This document shows, piece after piece, positions 34,708-42,688 of a DNA stretch of 64,000 nucleotides (positions are counted from its first letter, which is position 1; the number at the start of each line of letters is the position of its first letter). The stretch is taken from assembly GCF_014202635.1 (NCBI RefSeq), contig NZ_JACHHD010000002.1:90102-154101 (forward strand). Reading direction: 5' to 3'. The notes beneath the pieces were generated by a model that was not told the DNA's origin, ran no database searches, and saw nothing but the letters and a program-made list of their open reading frames with translations. The position numbers and the translations under genes are program-made. This stretch comes from Faecalicoccus acidiformans (GTDB lineage Bacteria; Bacillota_I; Bacilli_A; Erysipelotrichales; Erysipelotrichaceae).

Positions 34708-34737
34708 AGCGTACCCCTTTTTTCTTGATGTTGTCAA
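34708..34737 (-). promoter_or_regulatory. Promoter of the SorC-PTS operon
   Basis: Minus strand TTGACA (34737-34732), 18 bp, TACGCT (34713-34708). The -35 is perfect and the -10 poor, as in promoters needing an activator. Motifs GAACATTTGTTTAAA (34750-34764) and TACAATTGTTTA (34789-34800) lie upstream of the -35. Confidence 0.6.
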
Positions 34738-34945
34738 TATTTTAGAGCTGAACATTTGTTTAAATTAATTTGATATTTATTTAACTTATACAATTGTTTA
34801 TTTTCGTCGTTTTTTAACATGTTATGAATCAAATCTCCTTGAAAATATACATATTCGTGATCATTTTCCTCTAAAATACCGCTCATTCCCATTGATTCTG
34901 ATGCTGTTCGTTTTTATAATGAAATGGTCAAAGGAGTTTTACCAT

Positions 34946-35710
34946 ATGAAAAAATCTTCTATTCTTGAGGTTCGAAGTTTTATCCTCGGTGTGCTATATC
35001 TTATTTTTGGAGTGTATTGTCTCAGCACGATCTTTTCTCCTGTATCCCTTTTAACCAAGGTGTTCTATGCCGCACTTTTCATTTTCGTCTTTGCGGTTGC
35101 TCTCTATACCGAATACTTGCGCATGCTTTATAATAAAGCAATCAAATCCATCGCCAACGAAGCAAAACCGCAGAAAGGACAGGAACAATACGAATATCTT
35201 CTAAAAAGAGATCCTTTTGATTCTTATAAACAATCCAAGATTTTATTTGATACATTGTATTATGCAGACATGTTAGAGCCTAAACAGCTGTTAAAATCGG
35301 TCGAAGACAATAAAAAGTACTATAAAGAGCATGAAGAAAACCTAATCGTTCTCTATTACAATCAGTATTATGCTCATTTTCTTTTAAATGATCTGGAGGC
35401 CATGAAAAAAGATTACACTCCGCTTGTCCGCCTTGAGAAAAAAGAAAGAGACAGACAGGATCTCTCCCCTCTTTATGGGAAAAAATTTATCGATGCCCTT
35501 TACTTATTCATGACAAAAGAGTATGACCGCAGTTATGAGTTTTTCCAGGCAATGAACCCTGAAACAATGAATGCTCGTGAAAAGCTTCATTATTATTACC
35601 ACTTTTATCGTTTATGTATGGCAATGCATAAAGATGAAAAAGCAGAAAACATCAAAAAGAAAATGTTGAGAATCAAAGGGACATCTCCTATTCTTGATAA
35701 AATACAGTAA
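34946..35710 (+). CDS. Membrane protein with TPR-like C-terminus
   Basis: 254 residues from ATG 34946 (AAAGGAG site 9 nt before); the frame upstream to 34892 lacks one. Two membrane segments at about 12-56 (FILGVLYLIFGVYCLSTIF and FYAALFIFVFAVALY) are followed by a long cytoplasmic helical part (DTLYYADMLEPKQLLKSVEDNKKYYKEHEENL and YNQYYAHFLLNDLEAM) like degenerate tetratricopeptide repeats. Function unknown. Monocistronic, ended by a clear terminator. Confidence 0.75.
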   Translation: MKKSSILEVRSFILGVLYLIFGVYCLSTIFSPVSLLTKVFYAALFIFVFAVALYTEYLRMLYNKAIKSIANEAKPQKGQEQYEYLLKRDPFDSYKQSKILFDTLYYADMLEPKQLLKSVEDNKKYYKEHEENLIVLYYNQYYAHFLLNDLEAMKKDYTPLVRLEKKERDRQDLSPLYGKKFIDALYLFMTKEYDRSYEFFQAMNPETMNAREKLHYYYHFYRLCMAMHKDEKAENIKKKMLRIKGTSPILDKIQ

Positions 35711-35735
35711 AAAGTCGGATTCCCCGACTTTTTTT
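35709..35735. terminator. Bidirectional terminator
   Basis: AAAAAGTCGG, loop ATTC, CCGACTTTTTTT (35709-35733), between convergent genes. Confidence 0.9.
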
Positions 35736-36585
35736 AATTTGAATATGCCCACAGGCCTTGTGTTTGTGACGATATAGTATCCAGGTCCCATAGTTTTTCA
35801 CTTCGGGATGGACTATTCGGATCATGAACAACTACTTTCCCGTCTTGAAGACCGGCCAACACGATAAAATGGCCAATTCTTGTGAAGTCTCCCGGAACCA
35901 TACTGCTTACAATTATTTTCCCCTCGGACAAGGCTTCTTGAATCGAGGAGGACGAAACGGCAATCCTTTCAACATTCACGCCATATTGATTCGCTGCCTG
36001 CGTCAAAAAATTCCAATCTGTACCAGTTCCCGATACATAAAGATTATTCTCTTGAGCAAACTCTGCCAGTTTTGAAGGAGTCACTGAAGCATCTTGAAGC
36101 AAATAACTAAAGATCATAGAAAGACAGGTAGGAGCACATCCGGTTTGATAAAAATAAGCGTCTCCATAAGTCGTATACCCCCACTGAAGATCCCATTGGC
36201 ATAAATAAGGCACTTCATTTAAATCGACGTTCAACATTTCCGAAGCTTGTTCATAGTCATCTCTTTGCGGATAATGAAGCACAAAATCCATACGATCCGG
36301 ATCTTCCAATAAAAACTCTAGTATATCGTTCGAATATGCATTGATATTCTTTATGATCTTTTCATCCCCATCCGACCCTTCCAGAGCATTTTGTTTAACT
36401 TGTTCAAACAAATCTTGATCCAGATCTTCAGGACAGACAATACTTTCGATTTCTTCACGGTGTTTTTGTTCAAAATAAGAAGATAAAGCATATACTCCGC
36501 CCCAAATCCCAGCAACGATCAAAAACACAGGAAGGAGTAAAAGAATCAATCTTCGCCACCGAACTTTTCTTTTTTTCTTTGCCAT
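35734..36585 (-). CDS. C39-like peptidase-domain protein, membrane anchored
   Basis: 283 residues. N-terminal basic stretch and membrane span (RLILLLLPVFLIVAGIWGGVYAL, about 12-34), then an extracytoplasmic domain. The C39_2-type papain-like core is visible: VPYLCQWDLQWGY, the catalytic cysteine region QTGCAPTCLSM, the histidine in RIGHFIVLAG and the aspartate in VVHDPNSPSR. Possible secreted cell-wall or peptide processing enzyme. No ribosome site before ATG 36585, but TATAAT at 36599-36594 sits 8 nt upstream, suggesting a leaderless message. Confidence 0.8.
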   Translation of the reverse strand: MAKKKRKVRWRRLILLLLPVFLIVAGIWGGVYALSSYFEQKHREEIESIVCPEDLDQDLFEQVKQNALEGSDGDEKIIKNINAYSNDILEFLLEDPDRMDFVLHYPQRDDYEQASEMLNVDLNEVPYLCQWDLQWGYTTYGDAYFYQTGCAPTCLSMIFSYLLQDASVTPSKLAEFAQENNLYVSGTGTDWNFLTQAANQYGVNVERIAVSSSSIQEALSEGKIIVSSMVPGDFTRIGHFIVLAGLQDGKVVVHDPNSPSRSEKLWDLDTISSQTQGLWAYSN

Positions 36586-36685
36586 AGCTTAGATTATATC
36601 ATATTGTCAAATATATTCTTTATGTCTCTTTCAAGATGCATTATGATGAAATCAGAAAACATGGAGCAGGAGGTGAAATAAAATT

Positions 36686-37609
36686 ATGCTGCATGAAGTG
36701 AGTTTTCTTTCTTATAATCAACGTGATCAAGTACAAGGATGGATCTATGTACCTGCCTGTCAGCCCAAAGGAATCATTCAGATCATCCATGGTTTTGGAG
36801 AACATTCCCGGCGTTATCTGCACATGATCGCCCATTTTGTTGAAGAAGGCTATATTGTCAGTGCCGATGATCATGTAGGCCACGGAAAAACCGCAATGAT
36901 CAACGGCATTTGGGGTGACTGGGGCGATAAAGGTTGTCATACCATGATGGAAGATGAGCATTCACTCAAAAGAATTACACAAGAAAAATATCCGAATCTT
37001 CCTTATTTTCTCTTTGGCCACAGTATGGGTTCCTTCATCACTCGAGATTTCATAGCCAAGTATGGAGATGAACTGGCAGGTGCCATAATTTGCGGAACTG
37101 CCGGCATTTTCAGAGGAGCACACGAAACCGCCGAAAAAATCAAACAAGCCATCGACGCAGGAAAAGGAAAAGAATGCGATCCGGCATTCACAAACGAACT
37201 CATGGGTTGGATGTGTGAAAGATGTGGAGAAGTTTCGATCGGAAATGAGTGGATCTGTGCCGATCCTTATGTCCAAAAGGATCATGCCGAAGATCCCTTT
37301 GATGCCTTTACAAAACCTACAAGCAATCGATCTCTTTATGATTTTACACAGATGATGTCTTGTATCGAAGGAACAAAATGGGCTTCTTTAGTCCCATCCC
37401 GACTCCCTATCTATAATATCGGAGGCGATCAAGACCCGGTCGGTGAATACGGAAAAGGAATCTATGAAGTTTCTAACTGGTTAGTAGAAACCGGTCATCA
37501 TGTTCAAACTAAAGTATACTCAGGTTATCGTCATGAGATCCATAACTATCCTCAAATCAAAGACGAAGTCGAACAAGGAATTCTCGATTTCATGAACTCT
37601 AATCTCTAG
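36686..37609 (+). CDS. Alpha/beta hydrolase, monoacylglycerol-lipase-like
   Basis: 307 residues. Catalytic triad: nucleophile in GHSMGS (Ser about 112), the aspartate in GGDQDPVGEYG and the histidine in YSGYRHEIHNY. The oxyanion region is HGFGEHSRRYLHM, with DHVGHGKT. Cytoplasmic, without signal peptide. Serine hydrolases of this type (YtpA/PldB-like) cleave monoacylglycerols or lysophospholipids. An AGGAGG site precedes ATG 36686 and a strong terminator follows. Confidence 0.88.
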   Translation: MLHEVSFLSYNQRDQVQGWIYVPACQPKGIIQIIHGFGEHSRRYLHMIAHFVEEGYIVSADDHVGHGKTAMINGIWGDWGDKGCHTMMEDEHSLKRITQEKYPNLPYFLFGHSMGSFITRDFIAKYGDELAGAIICGTAGIFRGAHETAEKIKQAIDAGKGKECDPAFTNELMGWMCERCGEVSIGNEWICADPYVQKDHAEDPFDAFTKPTSNRSLYDFTQMMSCIEGTKWASLVPSRLPIYNIGGDQDPVGEYGKGIYEVSNWLVETGHHVQTKVYSGYRHEIHNYPQIKDEVEQGILDFMNSNL

Positions 37610-37633
37610 CCCCAGAATCTGGGGCTTTCTTTT
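37608..37633 (+). terminator. Terminator of the hydrolase gene
   Basis: AGCCCCAGA (37608-37616) pairs with TCTGGGGCT (37618-37626), followed by TTCTTTTCC. Confidence 0.88.
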
Positions 37634-37636
37634 CCA

Positions 37637-37721
37637 CAAAAAAAAGAATCCGATCGAACTTGCGGATCCTTGGTATTACTTATTGATGAACAGCTTAAAC
37701 GATCCTGTTCCGTGGAAAACG
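37637..37721 (-). ncRNA. Candidate small RNA with two hairpins and a terminator
   Basis: Between the hydrolase gene and the tRNA there is no open frame, but the minus strand has a stem GAACAG ... CTGTTC (37710-37688), then a terminator stem AAGGATCCG ... CGGATTCTT (37671-37644) and a run of eight T. A TAAAAT box lies at 37733-37728, with TTGATC 15 bp further up. The tRNA terminator at 37929-37970 lies upstream, so the second terminator must serve some other transcript. No known RNA family recognised. Confidence 0.35.
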
Positions 37722-37928
37722 CTTTTTATTTTATAATTATGCCGATTGGATCAACCGCTTTTCATCAATAAAATAATCTAATAAAATCTATAATTATTGT
37801 GTCATCTTCTATTTGATTTTTCAATGTGTAAACATGCACTTAAACAAAATTTCTATAAGTTTATCCATCTTGGGATATCCAACGGATTTCTGTTTTGAAA
37901 ATCTTAACTCCAACTCGCCTATAAAAGA

Positions 37929-37970
37929 AAAGCGCCAAATAGGCCCTAAAACGTATCCTTTGGCGCTTTT
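37929..37970 (-). terminator. Terminator downstream of the tRNA-Ala gene
   Basis: Minus strand AAAAGCGCCAAA ... TTTGGCGCTTTTCTTTT (37970-37929 and following) is a stem with a large loop, just after the tRNA. Confidence 0.75.
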
Positions 37971-37977
37971 ATTGTTC

Positions 37978-38053
37978 TGGTGGACCCGAAGGGGATTGAA
38001 CCCTCGACCTCTCGGATGCGAACCGAACGCTCTCCCAGCTGAGCTACGAGCCC
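37978..38053 (-). tRNA. tRNA-Ala (CGC anticodon)
   Basis: 76 nt including CCA. Acceptor GGGCTCG pairs with CGGGTCC and gives the G3:U70 pair of alanine tRNA. The D arm is GCTC/GAGC, the anticodon arm TTCGG-TTCGCAT-CCGAG with CGC at positions 34-36, and the T loop TTCAATC. The promoter is CTGGCA (38094-38089), 17 bp, TAAAAT (38071-38066). Confidence 0.95.
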
Positions 38054-38275
38054 TTATGCGAGTATATTTTACTACAAAAAAATGGTTCTGCCAGACCTAA
38101 TTGTGAAAAAACATCATATTCTCTGTATTTCCATAATAATAGGAAACCGTTGTTGCGCTTGAATCGTAACACAATATGCTCCTCTCTATGATGATCTGCA
38201 TTCAGAAATGAAAAACGAATCAAACAAAATCTCAAATAATTCCTCCATTTTCCTCCACAGGTAGAAATATATTGA

Positions 38276-38300
38276 AAAAAGCCGATAAATATCGGCTTTT
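38276..38300 (-). terminator. Former ssrA terminator, displaced by island insertion
   Basis: AAAGCCGATAAATATCGGCTTT (hairpin, within 38279-38300) lies 9 nt outside the left 18-bp att repeat. In the orientation of ssrA (minus strand) it follows the CCA end copy, so it was most likely the tmRNA terminator before the island inserted. Confidence 0.7.
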
Positions 38301-38308
38301 ATTGACTA

Positions 38309-38326
38309 TGGTGGAGGTGAGGAGAG
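38309..38326 (+). other. Left attachment site (copy of the ssrA 3' end)
   Basis: TGGTGGAGGTGAGGAGAG, identical to 49007-49024. Outside it is the old ssrA terminator and inside it the lipoprotein array. Confidence 0.85.
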
Positions 38327-38333
38327 CAGGAAA

Positions 38334-38490
38334 AAGCATAATAATTAGTTGTATGCCCTTTACTTAAAGGATATTTCAACGCTTAACAAAGTACAAAACA
38401 ATACGATTTATATCATTTTTGGATAGTTTTCTAGTCAGAATATGTTCAATATTATCCCTCGTTATTTTCACCTCTGATATACTTGTCACT
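38334..38490 (-). repeat. Downstream flank of lipoprotein unit A
   Basis: This stretch closely matches 39357-39490 and 40380-40520, the flanks of units B and C. It contains a small hairpin (TCCTTT/AAAGGA around 38362-38373), then ACAAAGTACAAAACAATACG and CACCTCTGATATACTTG, near the stop of each gene. Confidence 0.75.
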
Positions 38491-38494
38491 ACGA

Positions 38495-39070
38495 TTAATT
38501 TTGTTCGATAATTTCATTCAATCCTAGAGCAGAAGGTAATTCAGGCGCTTTCATTCCGACGATAAGTTCCCCAAGTTCTCCATCTTCATTATTAGCAGAA
38601 TATGCAAACATTCCTTTAACACCACGTAGTAGTTGAACTTGGATAAACATCTCTGAGCCATCACTTTGTAATATAGCATAAGCCTCACAAACCGGTACAT
38701 CGCCCCAAAATTCAGGTTGAATATCGTAATAACCATTTTGTTCCATCCAATTTGCTAAAAAATCCAGAGCCTCTTGATTATTCCAAACTTCGTCAATATC
38801 GACAGCTCCTATTCCTGCTAGAAGTTCATCAATAGTTAAGGTATCTGTGCTATCTTCACCGATAATTTCTTGAGTATTATTTTCTTCAGTTTCAACTTCT
38901 TCGGTAACTTCTGCTTCTTCAGCAGGTGCTTCACTATTGCCACAGCCAGTCAGCCCGAAAGCCAGTGTTGTCGCGATTCCTAAAGTAAAGAAGATTCGTA
39001 ATGATTTCTTATATCCCCCGCACAATAAATTCTTGCGATTTTCAATCTTCTCTTTTTTGATTTGTTCCAT
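38495..39070 (-). CDS. Array lipoprotein A
   Basis: 191 residues. After a 24-residue hydrophilic N-terminus (MEQIKKEKIENRKNLLCGGY) comes a hydrophobic signal and a lipobox LTGC (Cys about 43), then an acidic linker (APAEEAEVTEEVETEENN) and ITIDELLAGIGA. The first about 86 residues match the two sister genes almost exactly. The C-terminal domain (ANWMEQNGYYDIQPEF..., ending LPSALGLNEIIEQN) is related to its sisters but clearly diverged. No known family recognised. A GGAGAGG site and its own promoter precede it. Confidence 0.75.
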   Translation of the reverse strand: MEQIKKEKIENRKNLLCGGYKKSLRIFFTLGIATTLAFGLTGCGNSEAPAEEAEVTEEVETEENNTQEIIGEDSTDTLTIDELLAGIGAVDIDEVWNNQEALDFLANWMEQNGYYDIQPEFWGDVPVCEAYAILQSDGSEMFIQVQLLRGVKGMFAYSANNEDGELGELIVGMKAPELPSALGLNEIIEQN

Positions 39071-39138
39071 GATTCAATCCTCTCCTTCTTGTAATTTGAA
39101 ACCAAATGTTATCAGATGCAAAATCATCTGTTTTTCTT

Positions 39139-39167
39139 ATCATAATCAATTTACGATATCGTTTCAA
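39139..39167 (-). promoter_or_regulatory. Promoter of array lipoprotein A
   Basis: Minus strand TTGAAA (39167-39162), 17 bp, TATGAT (39144-39139). The same boxes occur upstream of B and C. A small stem CAGAT...ATCTG lies in the leader. Confidence 0.7.
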
Positions 39168-39224
39168 GAATGCATAGATGCTTAGATCATAATCTTGTAG
39201 TTAAGGATAGTTTCATTTATAAAC

Positions 39225-39254
39225 AAAACCAACAATCGTTTCAGACTGTTGGTT
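39225..39254 (-). terminator. Hairpin upstream of lipoprotein A (end of unit B transcript)
   Basis: AAACCAACA ... TGTTGGTTT (39225-39254) with a T-rich tail on the minus strand; the same hairpin recurs upstream of B (about 40236-40266) and C (about 41272-41302). Confidence 0.7.
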
Positions 39255-39515
39255 TGTTGAACGTTTTGAATGTTTTTCCGGCACCTTTTTCGCGCACTCT
39301 TTTTGAGAAAATGCATAGAAAACCCTGATTATATTGAAGGATTTTTAGTCAATAGTTAGTTGTATGTCCTTTACTTAAAGGATATTTCTATGCTTAACAA
39401 AGTACAAAACAATACGATTTATACCCTTTTTGGATAGTTTTCTAGTCAAAATATGTTCAATATTATCCCTCATTATTTCCACCTCTGATACATATGAAAT
39501 GCACCATTACTAATA

Positions 39516-40082
39516 TTAGTTTTCTTCGATAAGCTCATTTAATTTAAGAGCTGAAGGCAATTCATTCATTTGAAACGTGTTAATTCTTTCGTCATCCTTG
39601 TCTGTGACATAAATGTTATATACGCCACCATAACCAAGACTCAATTCAATACGTACATTAATCAATGATCCATCACTTCGTAATACAGAATAGGCATCAC
39701 AAATAGGTGCCTCCGCCACGAATTCCGTATTGATGACATGATAGCCATTTTGTTCCATCCAATTTGCTATCAAATCCAACGCTTTTTGATTATCAAAAGC
39801 ATCTAAAATATCATCACTGCCTATTCCTGCTAGAAGTTCATCAATAGTTAAGGTATCTGTGCTATCTTCACCGATAATTTCTTGAGTATTATTTTCTTCA
39901 GTTTCAACTTCTTCGGTAACCTCTGCTTCTTCAGCAGGTGCTTCACTATTGCCACAGCCAGTCAGCCCGAAAGCCAGTGTTGTCGCGATTCCTAAAGTAA
40001 AGAAGATTCGTAATGACTTCTTATACCCCCCGCACAATAAATTCTTGCGATTTTCAATCTTCTCTTTTTTGATTTGTTCCAT
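39516..40082 (-). CDS. Array lipoprotein B
   Basis: 188 residues. Same signal peptide, lipobox (LTGC) and acidic linker as A and C, with a near-identical N-terminal half. Its C-terminal domain reads LIANWMEQNGYHVINTEF, CDAYSVLRSDGSLINVRIELSLGYGG and ends LPSALKLNELIEEN. Conserved positions with A and C are NWMxQNGY, the Cys in the C[ED]A/CNA segment, SDGS and the LPSAL-LNE tail, so the three are one family with a variable face. Monocistronic with its own promoter (TATGAT/TTGAAA at 40151-40179). Function unknown. Confidence 0.75.
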   Translation of the reverse strand: MEQIKKEKIENRKNLLCGGYKKSLRIFFTLGIATTLAFGLTGCGNSEAPAEEAEVTEEVETEENNTQEIIGEDSTDTLTIDELLAGIGSDDILDAFDNQKALDLIANWMEQNGYHVINTEFVAEAPICDAYSVLRSDGSLINVRIELSLGYGGVYNIYVTDKDDERINTFQMNELPSALKLNELIEEN

Positions 40083-40150
40083 GATTCAATCCTCTCCTTC
40101 TTGTAATTTGAAACCAAATGTTATCAGATGCAAAATTATCTGTTTTTCTT

Positions 40151-40179
40151 ATCATAATCAATTTACGATATCGTTTCAA
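40151..40179 (-). promoter_or_regulatory. Promoter of array lipoprotein B
   Basis: Minus strand TTGAAA (40179-40174), 17 bp, TATGAT (40156-40151), as in units A and C. Confidence 0.7.
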
Positions 40180-40524
40180 GAATGCATAGATGCTTAGATC
40201 ATAATCTTGTAGTTAAGGATAGTTTCATTTATAAACAAAACCAACAATCGTTTCAGACTGTTGGTTTGTTGAACGTTTTGAATGTTTTTCCGACACTTTT
40301 TTCTGGCACTTTTTTCGCGCACTCTTTTTGAGAAAATGCATAGAAAACCCTGATTATATTGAAGGATTTTTAGTCAATAGTTAGTTGTATGTCCTTTACT
40401 TAAAGGATATTTCTATGCTTAACAAAGTACAAAACAATACGATTTATACCCTTTTTGGATAGTTTTCTAGTCAAAATATGTTCAAAATTATCCCTCATTA
40501 TTTCCACCTCTGATATACTTGTTA

Positions 40525-41118
40525 CTACGAGTAAGTTTCTTCGATAAGCTCATTTAATTTAAGAGCTGAAGGTAATTCAAGCTCCCTGCTACGAAAGTCG
40601 TAAGTAACACCTCTATCTTTGTAAGCTTCGTAAGCGGTAACGAAAAATCTTCCACCATTTCCTGGATTAATATCAATATATACATCCATGACTGAGCCAT
40701 CGCTTTGCAATGTAACTGAAGCATTACAAGATGGAGTATATTCGTCTAATAGTGTAGCTTCAATATTGTAATATCCGTTTTGTCCCATCCAATTAGCCAT
40801 CAAATCTAATACATCTTGATTTTTACCTTCTAAAGCTTCAACAATGTCTGGACTGCCAACTCCTTCTAAAATTTCGTCAAAGGTTAAAGTATCCGTGCTA
40901 TCTTCACCGATAATTTCTTGAGTATTATTTTCTTCAGTTTCAACTTCTTCGGTAACTTCTGCTTCTTCAGCAGGTGCTTCACTATTGCCACAGCCAGTCA
41001 GCCCGAAAGCCAGTGTTGTCGCGATTCCTAAAGTAAAGAAGATTCGTAATGACTTCTTATACCCCCCGCACAATAAATTCTTGCGATTTTCAATCTTCTC
41101 TTTTTTGATTTGTTCCAT
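40525..41118 (-). CDS. Array lipoprotein C
   Basis: 197 residues, the longest of the three. The same signal, lipobox and linker; the C-terminal domain has small extra pieces (GSPDIVEALEGKNQDVL, then NWMGQNGYYNIEATLLDE, and a longer insert EAYKDRGVTYDFRSRE) before LPSALKLNELIEETYS. It is the first unit from the right. Own promoter at 41187-41215. Not recognised; possibly surface-exposed and interacting with a changing partner such as phage, toxin or host, but this is inference. Confidence 0.75.
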   Translation of the reverse strand: MEQIKKEKIENRKNLLCGGYKKSLRIFFTLGIATTLAFGLTGCGNSEAPAEEAEVTEEVETEENNTQEIIGEDSTDTLTFDEILEGVGSPDIVEALEGKNQDVLDLMANWMGQNGYYNIEATLLDEYTPSCNASVTLQSDGSVMDVYIDINPGNGGRFFVTAYEAYKDRGVTYDFRSRELELPSALKLNELIEETYS

Positions 41119-41186
41119 GATTCAATCCTCTCCTTCTTGTAATTGGAAACCAAATGTTATCAGATGCAAAATTATCTGTTTTTCTT

Positions 41187-41215
41187 ATCATAATCAATTT
41201 ACGATATCGTTTCAA
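41187..41215 (-). promoter_or_regulatory. Promoter of array lipoprotein C
   Basis: Minus strand TTGAAA (41215-41210), 17 bp, TATGAT (41192-41187). Confidence 0.7.
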
Positions 41216-41604
41216 GAATGCATAGATGCTTAGATCATAATCTTGTAGTTAAGGATAGTTTCATTTATAAACAAAACCAACAATCGTTTCAGACTGTTGG
41301 TTTGTTGAACGTTTTGAATGTTTTTCCGACACTTTTTTCTGGCACTTTTTTCGCGCACTCTTTTTGAGAAAATGCATAGAAAACCCTGATTATATTGAAG
41401 GATTTTTAGTCAATGAGTTACATTTGATTAGTTCCGTTTCATCGAAGTGCATCATTACTTTCATTCGACTCACGACTTAATTTAAATTTAACTATCTAAT
41501 CTTCAAAAACCATTGATTTTTCAAGGCTTCACGCCTGTTTTCCGTTCAAACCTTATCTGTTTGCCCTTGTTTTTGCCCTTACGAGCCGAAACAAGGGCAA
41601 CTTT

Positions 41605-42252
41605 TTATTCCCCGCCGACCACCTTATTCAGCAGCCTTGCGGAAGTGCGCTTCGCTTCCCTTGTAGAGTGAGCGTAAATGTTCATTGTGGTACTGACATC
41701 AGAGTGTCCGAGAAGTTCCTGCACATCTTTCGGCTTTGCGCCGCCGGACAACAGATTGCTTGTGTAGGTGTGGCGGAGCGTGTGGAAATGAAAATCCTCA
41801 AGCCCTTTCACTTTCTTCTTTGCCGCCCTGCACATAATCCCTACCGTACTCGGCGCTTCATACGCCCCGTCTGCTCTCAGGCAGACAAAGGAGATTTCCT
41901 TGTAGTCCTCCGGGACTTTCTCTGTCCTTTGCAGGCTGTAAACCTCATAATAGGTGCGCCCTTTTTCCTTTACTTCTTTGTAGTAGTTCAGGTAATAAAG
42001 CTCCCCGTAGCGGAAACGGTTTTTCGCTGTTCTGTTCTCGCCGCCCGCAGGATTGCCGCCAGCGTGTCGCAGAAATCAACGGTGCGGACTTTGCTTCGCT
42101 TTGTCGTTCCTACTTCGGTTGTATGCCTTGTTCCGTTATAGCGCATACTGCGGCGTACTGTAAGATATTGTTCCTCAAGGTTAATATCCTGCCAAGTCAA
42201 GCCGCATACTTCCCCGATACGAAGCCCCGTGTAGTACGCTATCTGCACAGGC
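41605..42252 (-). pseudogene. Tn1549/Tn916-like tyrosine integrase, truncated and frameshifted
   Basis: The C-terminal part reads HFHTLRHTYTSNLLSGGAKPKDVQELLGHSDVSTTMNIYAHST with the R-x-x-R, H and tyrosine residues. The middle part (PVQIAYYTGLRIGEVCGLTWQDI) is in another frame; the two join near 42040-42055, where one base seems missing before the expected ENRTAKNRFRYGELYYLNYY. The N-terminal part is absent: at about 42252 the sequence switches to an unrelated gene tail. A decayed element. The region is visibly more GC-rich than the lipoprotein array. Confidence 0.85.
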
Positions 42253-42255
42253 AGC

Positions 42256-42465
42256 AAGGCGGAGGCTGTTGTGGAGCAGTACAACCGTGACCTTGCCGCA
42301 TGGGAGCGGCAGGTCAGGGAAAAACAGAAACCCACTCAAAAAGAGCAGGCAAAGCCGCCTGAACGGGCGAGTGTACTAAAACGCCTGCGCCAGCTTCAGG
42401 CAGAGGGCAAGCAGAGAAACCCGCCGAGACAGAGAAAGAAATCCTTTGACAGAGACAGCCGATAG
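42256..42465 (+). pseudogene. C-terminal remnant of a relaxase/mobilisation protein
   Basis: An open plus-strand frame without a start reads KAEAVVEQYNRDLAAWERQVREKQ, then a basic Gln/Lys/Pro-rich tail ending KKSFDRDSR. Composition and ending match the C-terminal tails of Tn1549-type relaxases. It is joined head-on to the integrase remnant at about 42252, so a deletion fused the two. A GC-rich hairpin (AGCCGC ... GCGGCT, 42473-42505) follows it. Confidence 0.55.
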
Positions 42466-42517
42466 GCACGAAAACAGCCGCTATGGTATTACCCATGCGG
42501 CGGCTTACATAGTTTGA

Positions 42518-42688
42518 TTAGTGTTCCCGCTTTTGAATAACGGTTATCTGTAAATCCTTTGCGTTGATAAGTGTTTCCTGCTTGCATTTAGGGCAGTAGA
42601 GGGGAAAATTCTTTAATTCGGTATCTTCTCGTAATTGAAGGCGTGTTTTACTTTTACAGATAGGGCATAATAGCCATTCTGTTCTCAT
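42518..42688 (-). CDS. Cysteine-rich KTR-domain small protein
   Basis: 56 residues: MRTEWLLCPICKSKTRLQ..., then YCPKCKQETLINAKDLQITV. Two CxxC knuckles (CPIC and CPKC) and the KTR motif mark the small cysteine-rich KTR family carried by Tn916/Tn1549-like elements. Its ATG overlaps the stop of the upstream XRE-membrane protein (ATGA at 42685-42688), so the pair is translationally coupled. Role unknown; probably zinc binding. Confidence 0.8.
   Translation of the reverse strand: MRTEWLLCPICKSKTRLQLREDTELKNFPLYCPKCKQETLINAKDLQITVIQKREH

Larger units (their letters stand above)
38334..41413 (-). repeat. Tandem array of three about 1.0-kb lipoprotein units
   Basis: Start codons lie at 39070, 40082 and 41118 (spacing 1012 and 1036 bp). 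In each unit the leader, promoter, signal, linker and 3' flank are nearly identical, and only the C-terminal coding part differs. The unit B and C leaders have an extra short repeat (TTTTTTCTGGCAC) missing from A. The repeat ends near 41413, where the sequence diverges. Confidence 0.9.

Noticed and set aside
38937..41233. Three identical 82-residue plus-strand frames inside the lipoprotein array
   Set aside because: They are antisense to the conserved signal-peptide region of the three units and are repeated only because the units are; no ribosome site.
38334..41413. CRISPR array reading of the repeats
   Set aside because: The repeats are about 1 kb and coding; no short regular repeat-spacer pattern or cas gene is present.
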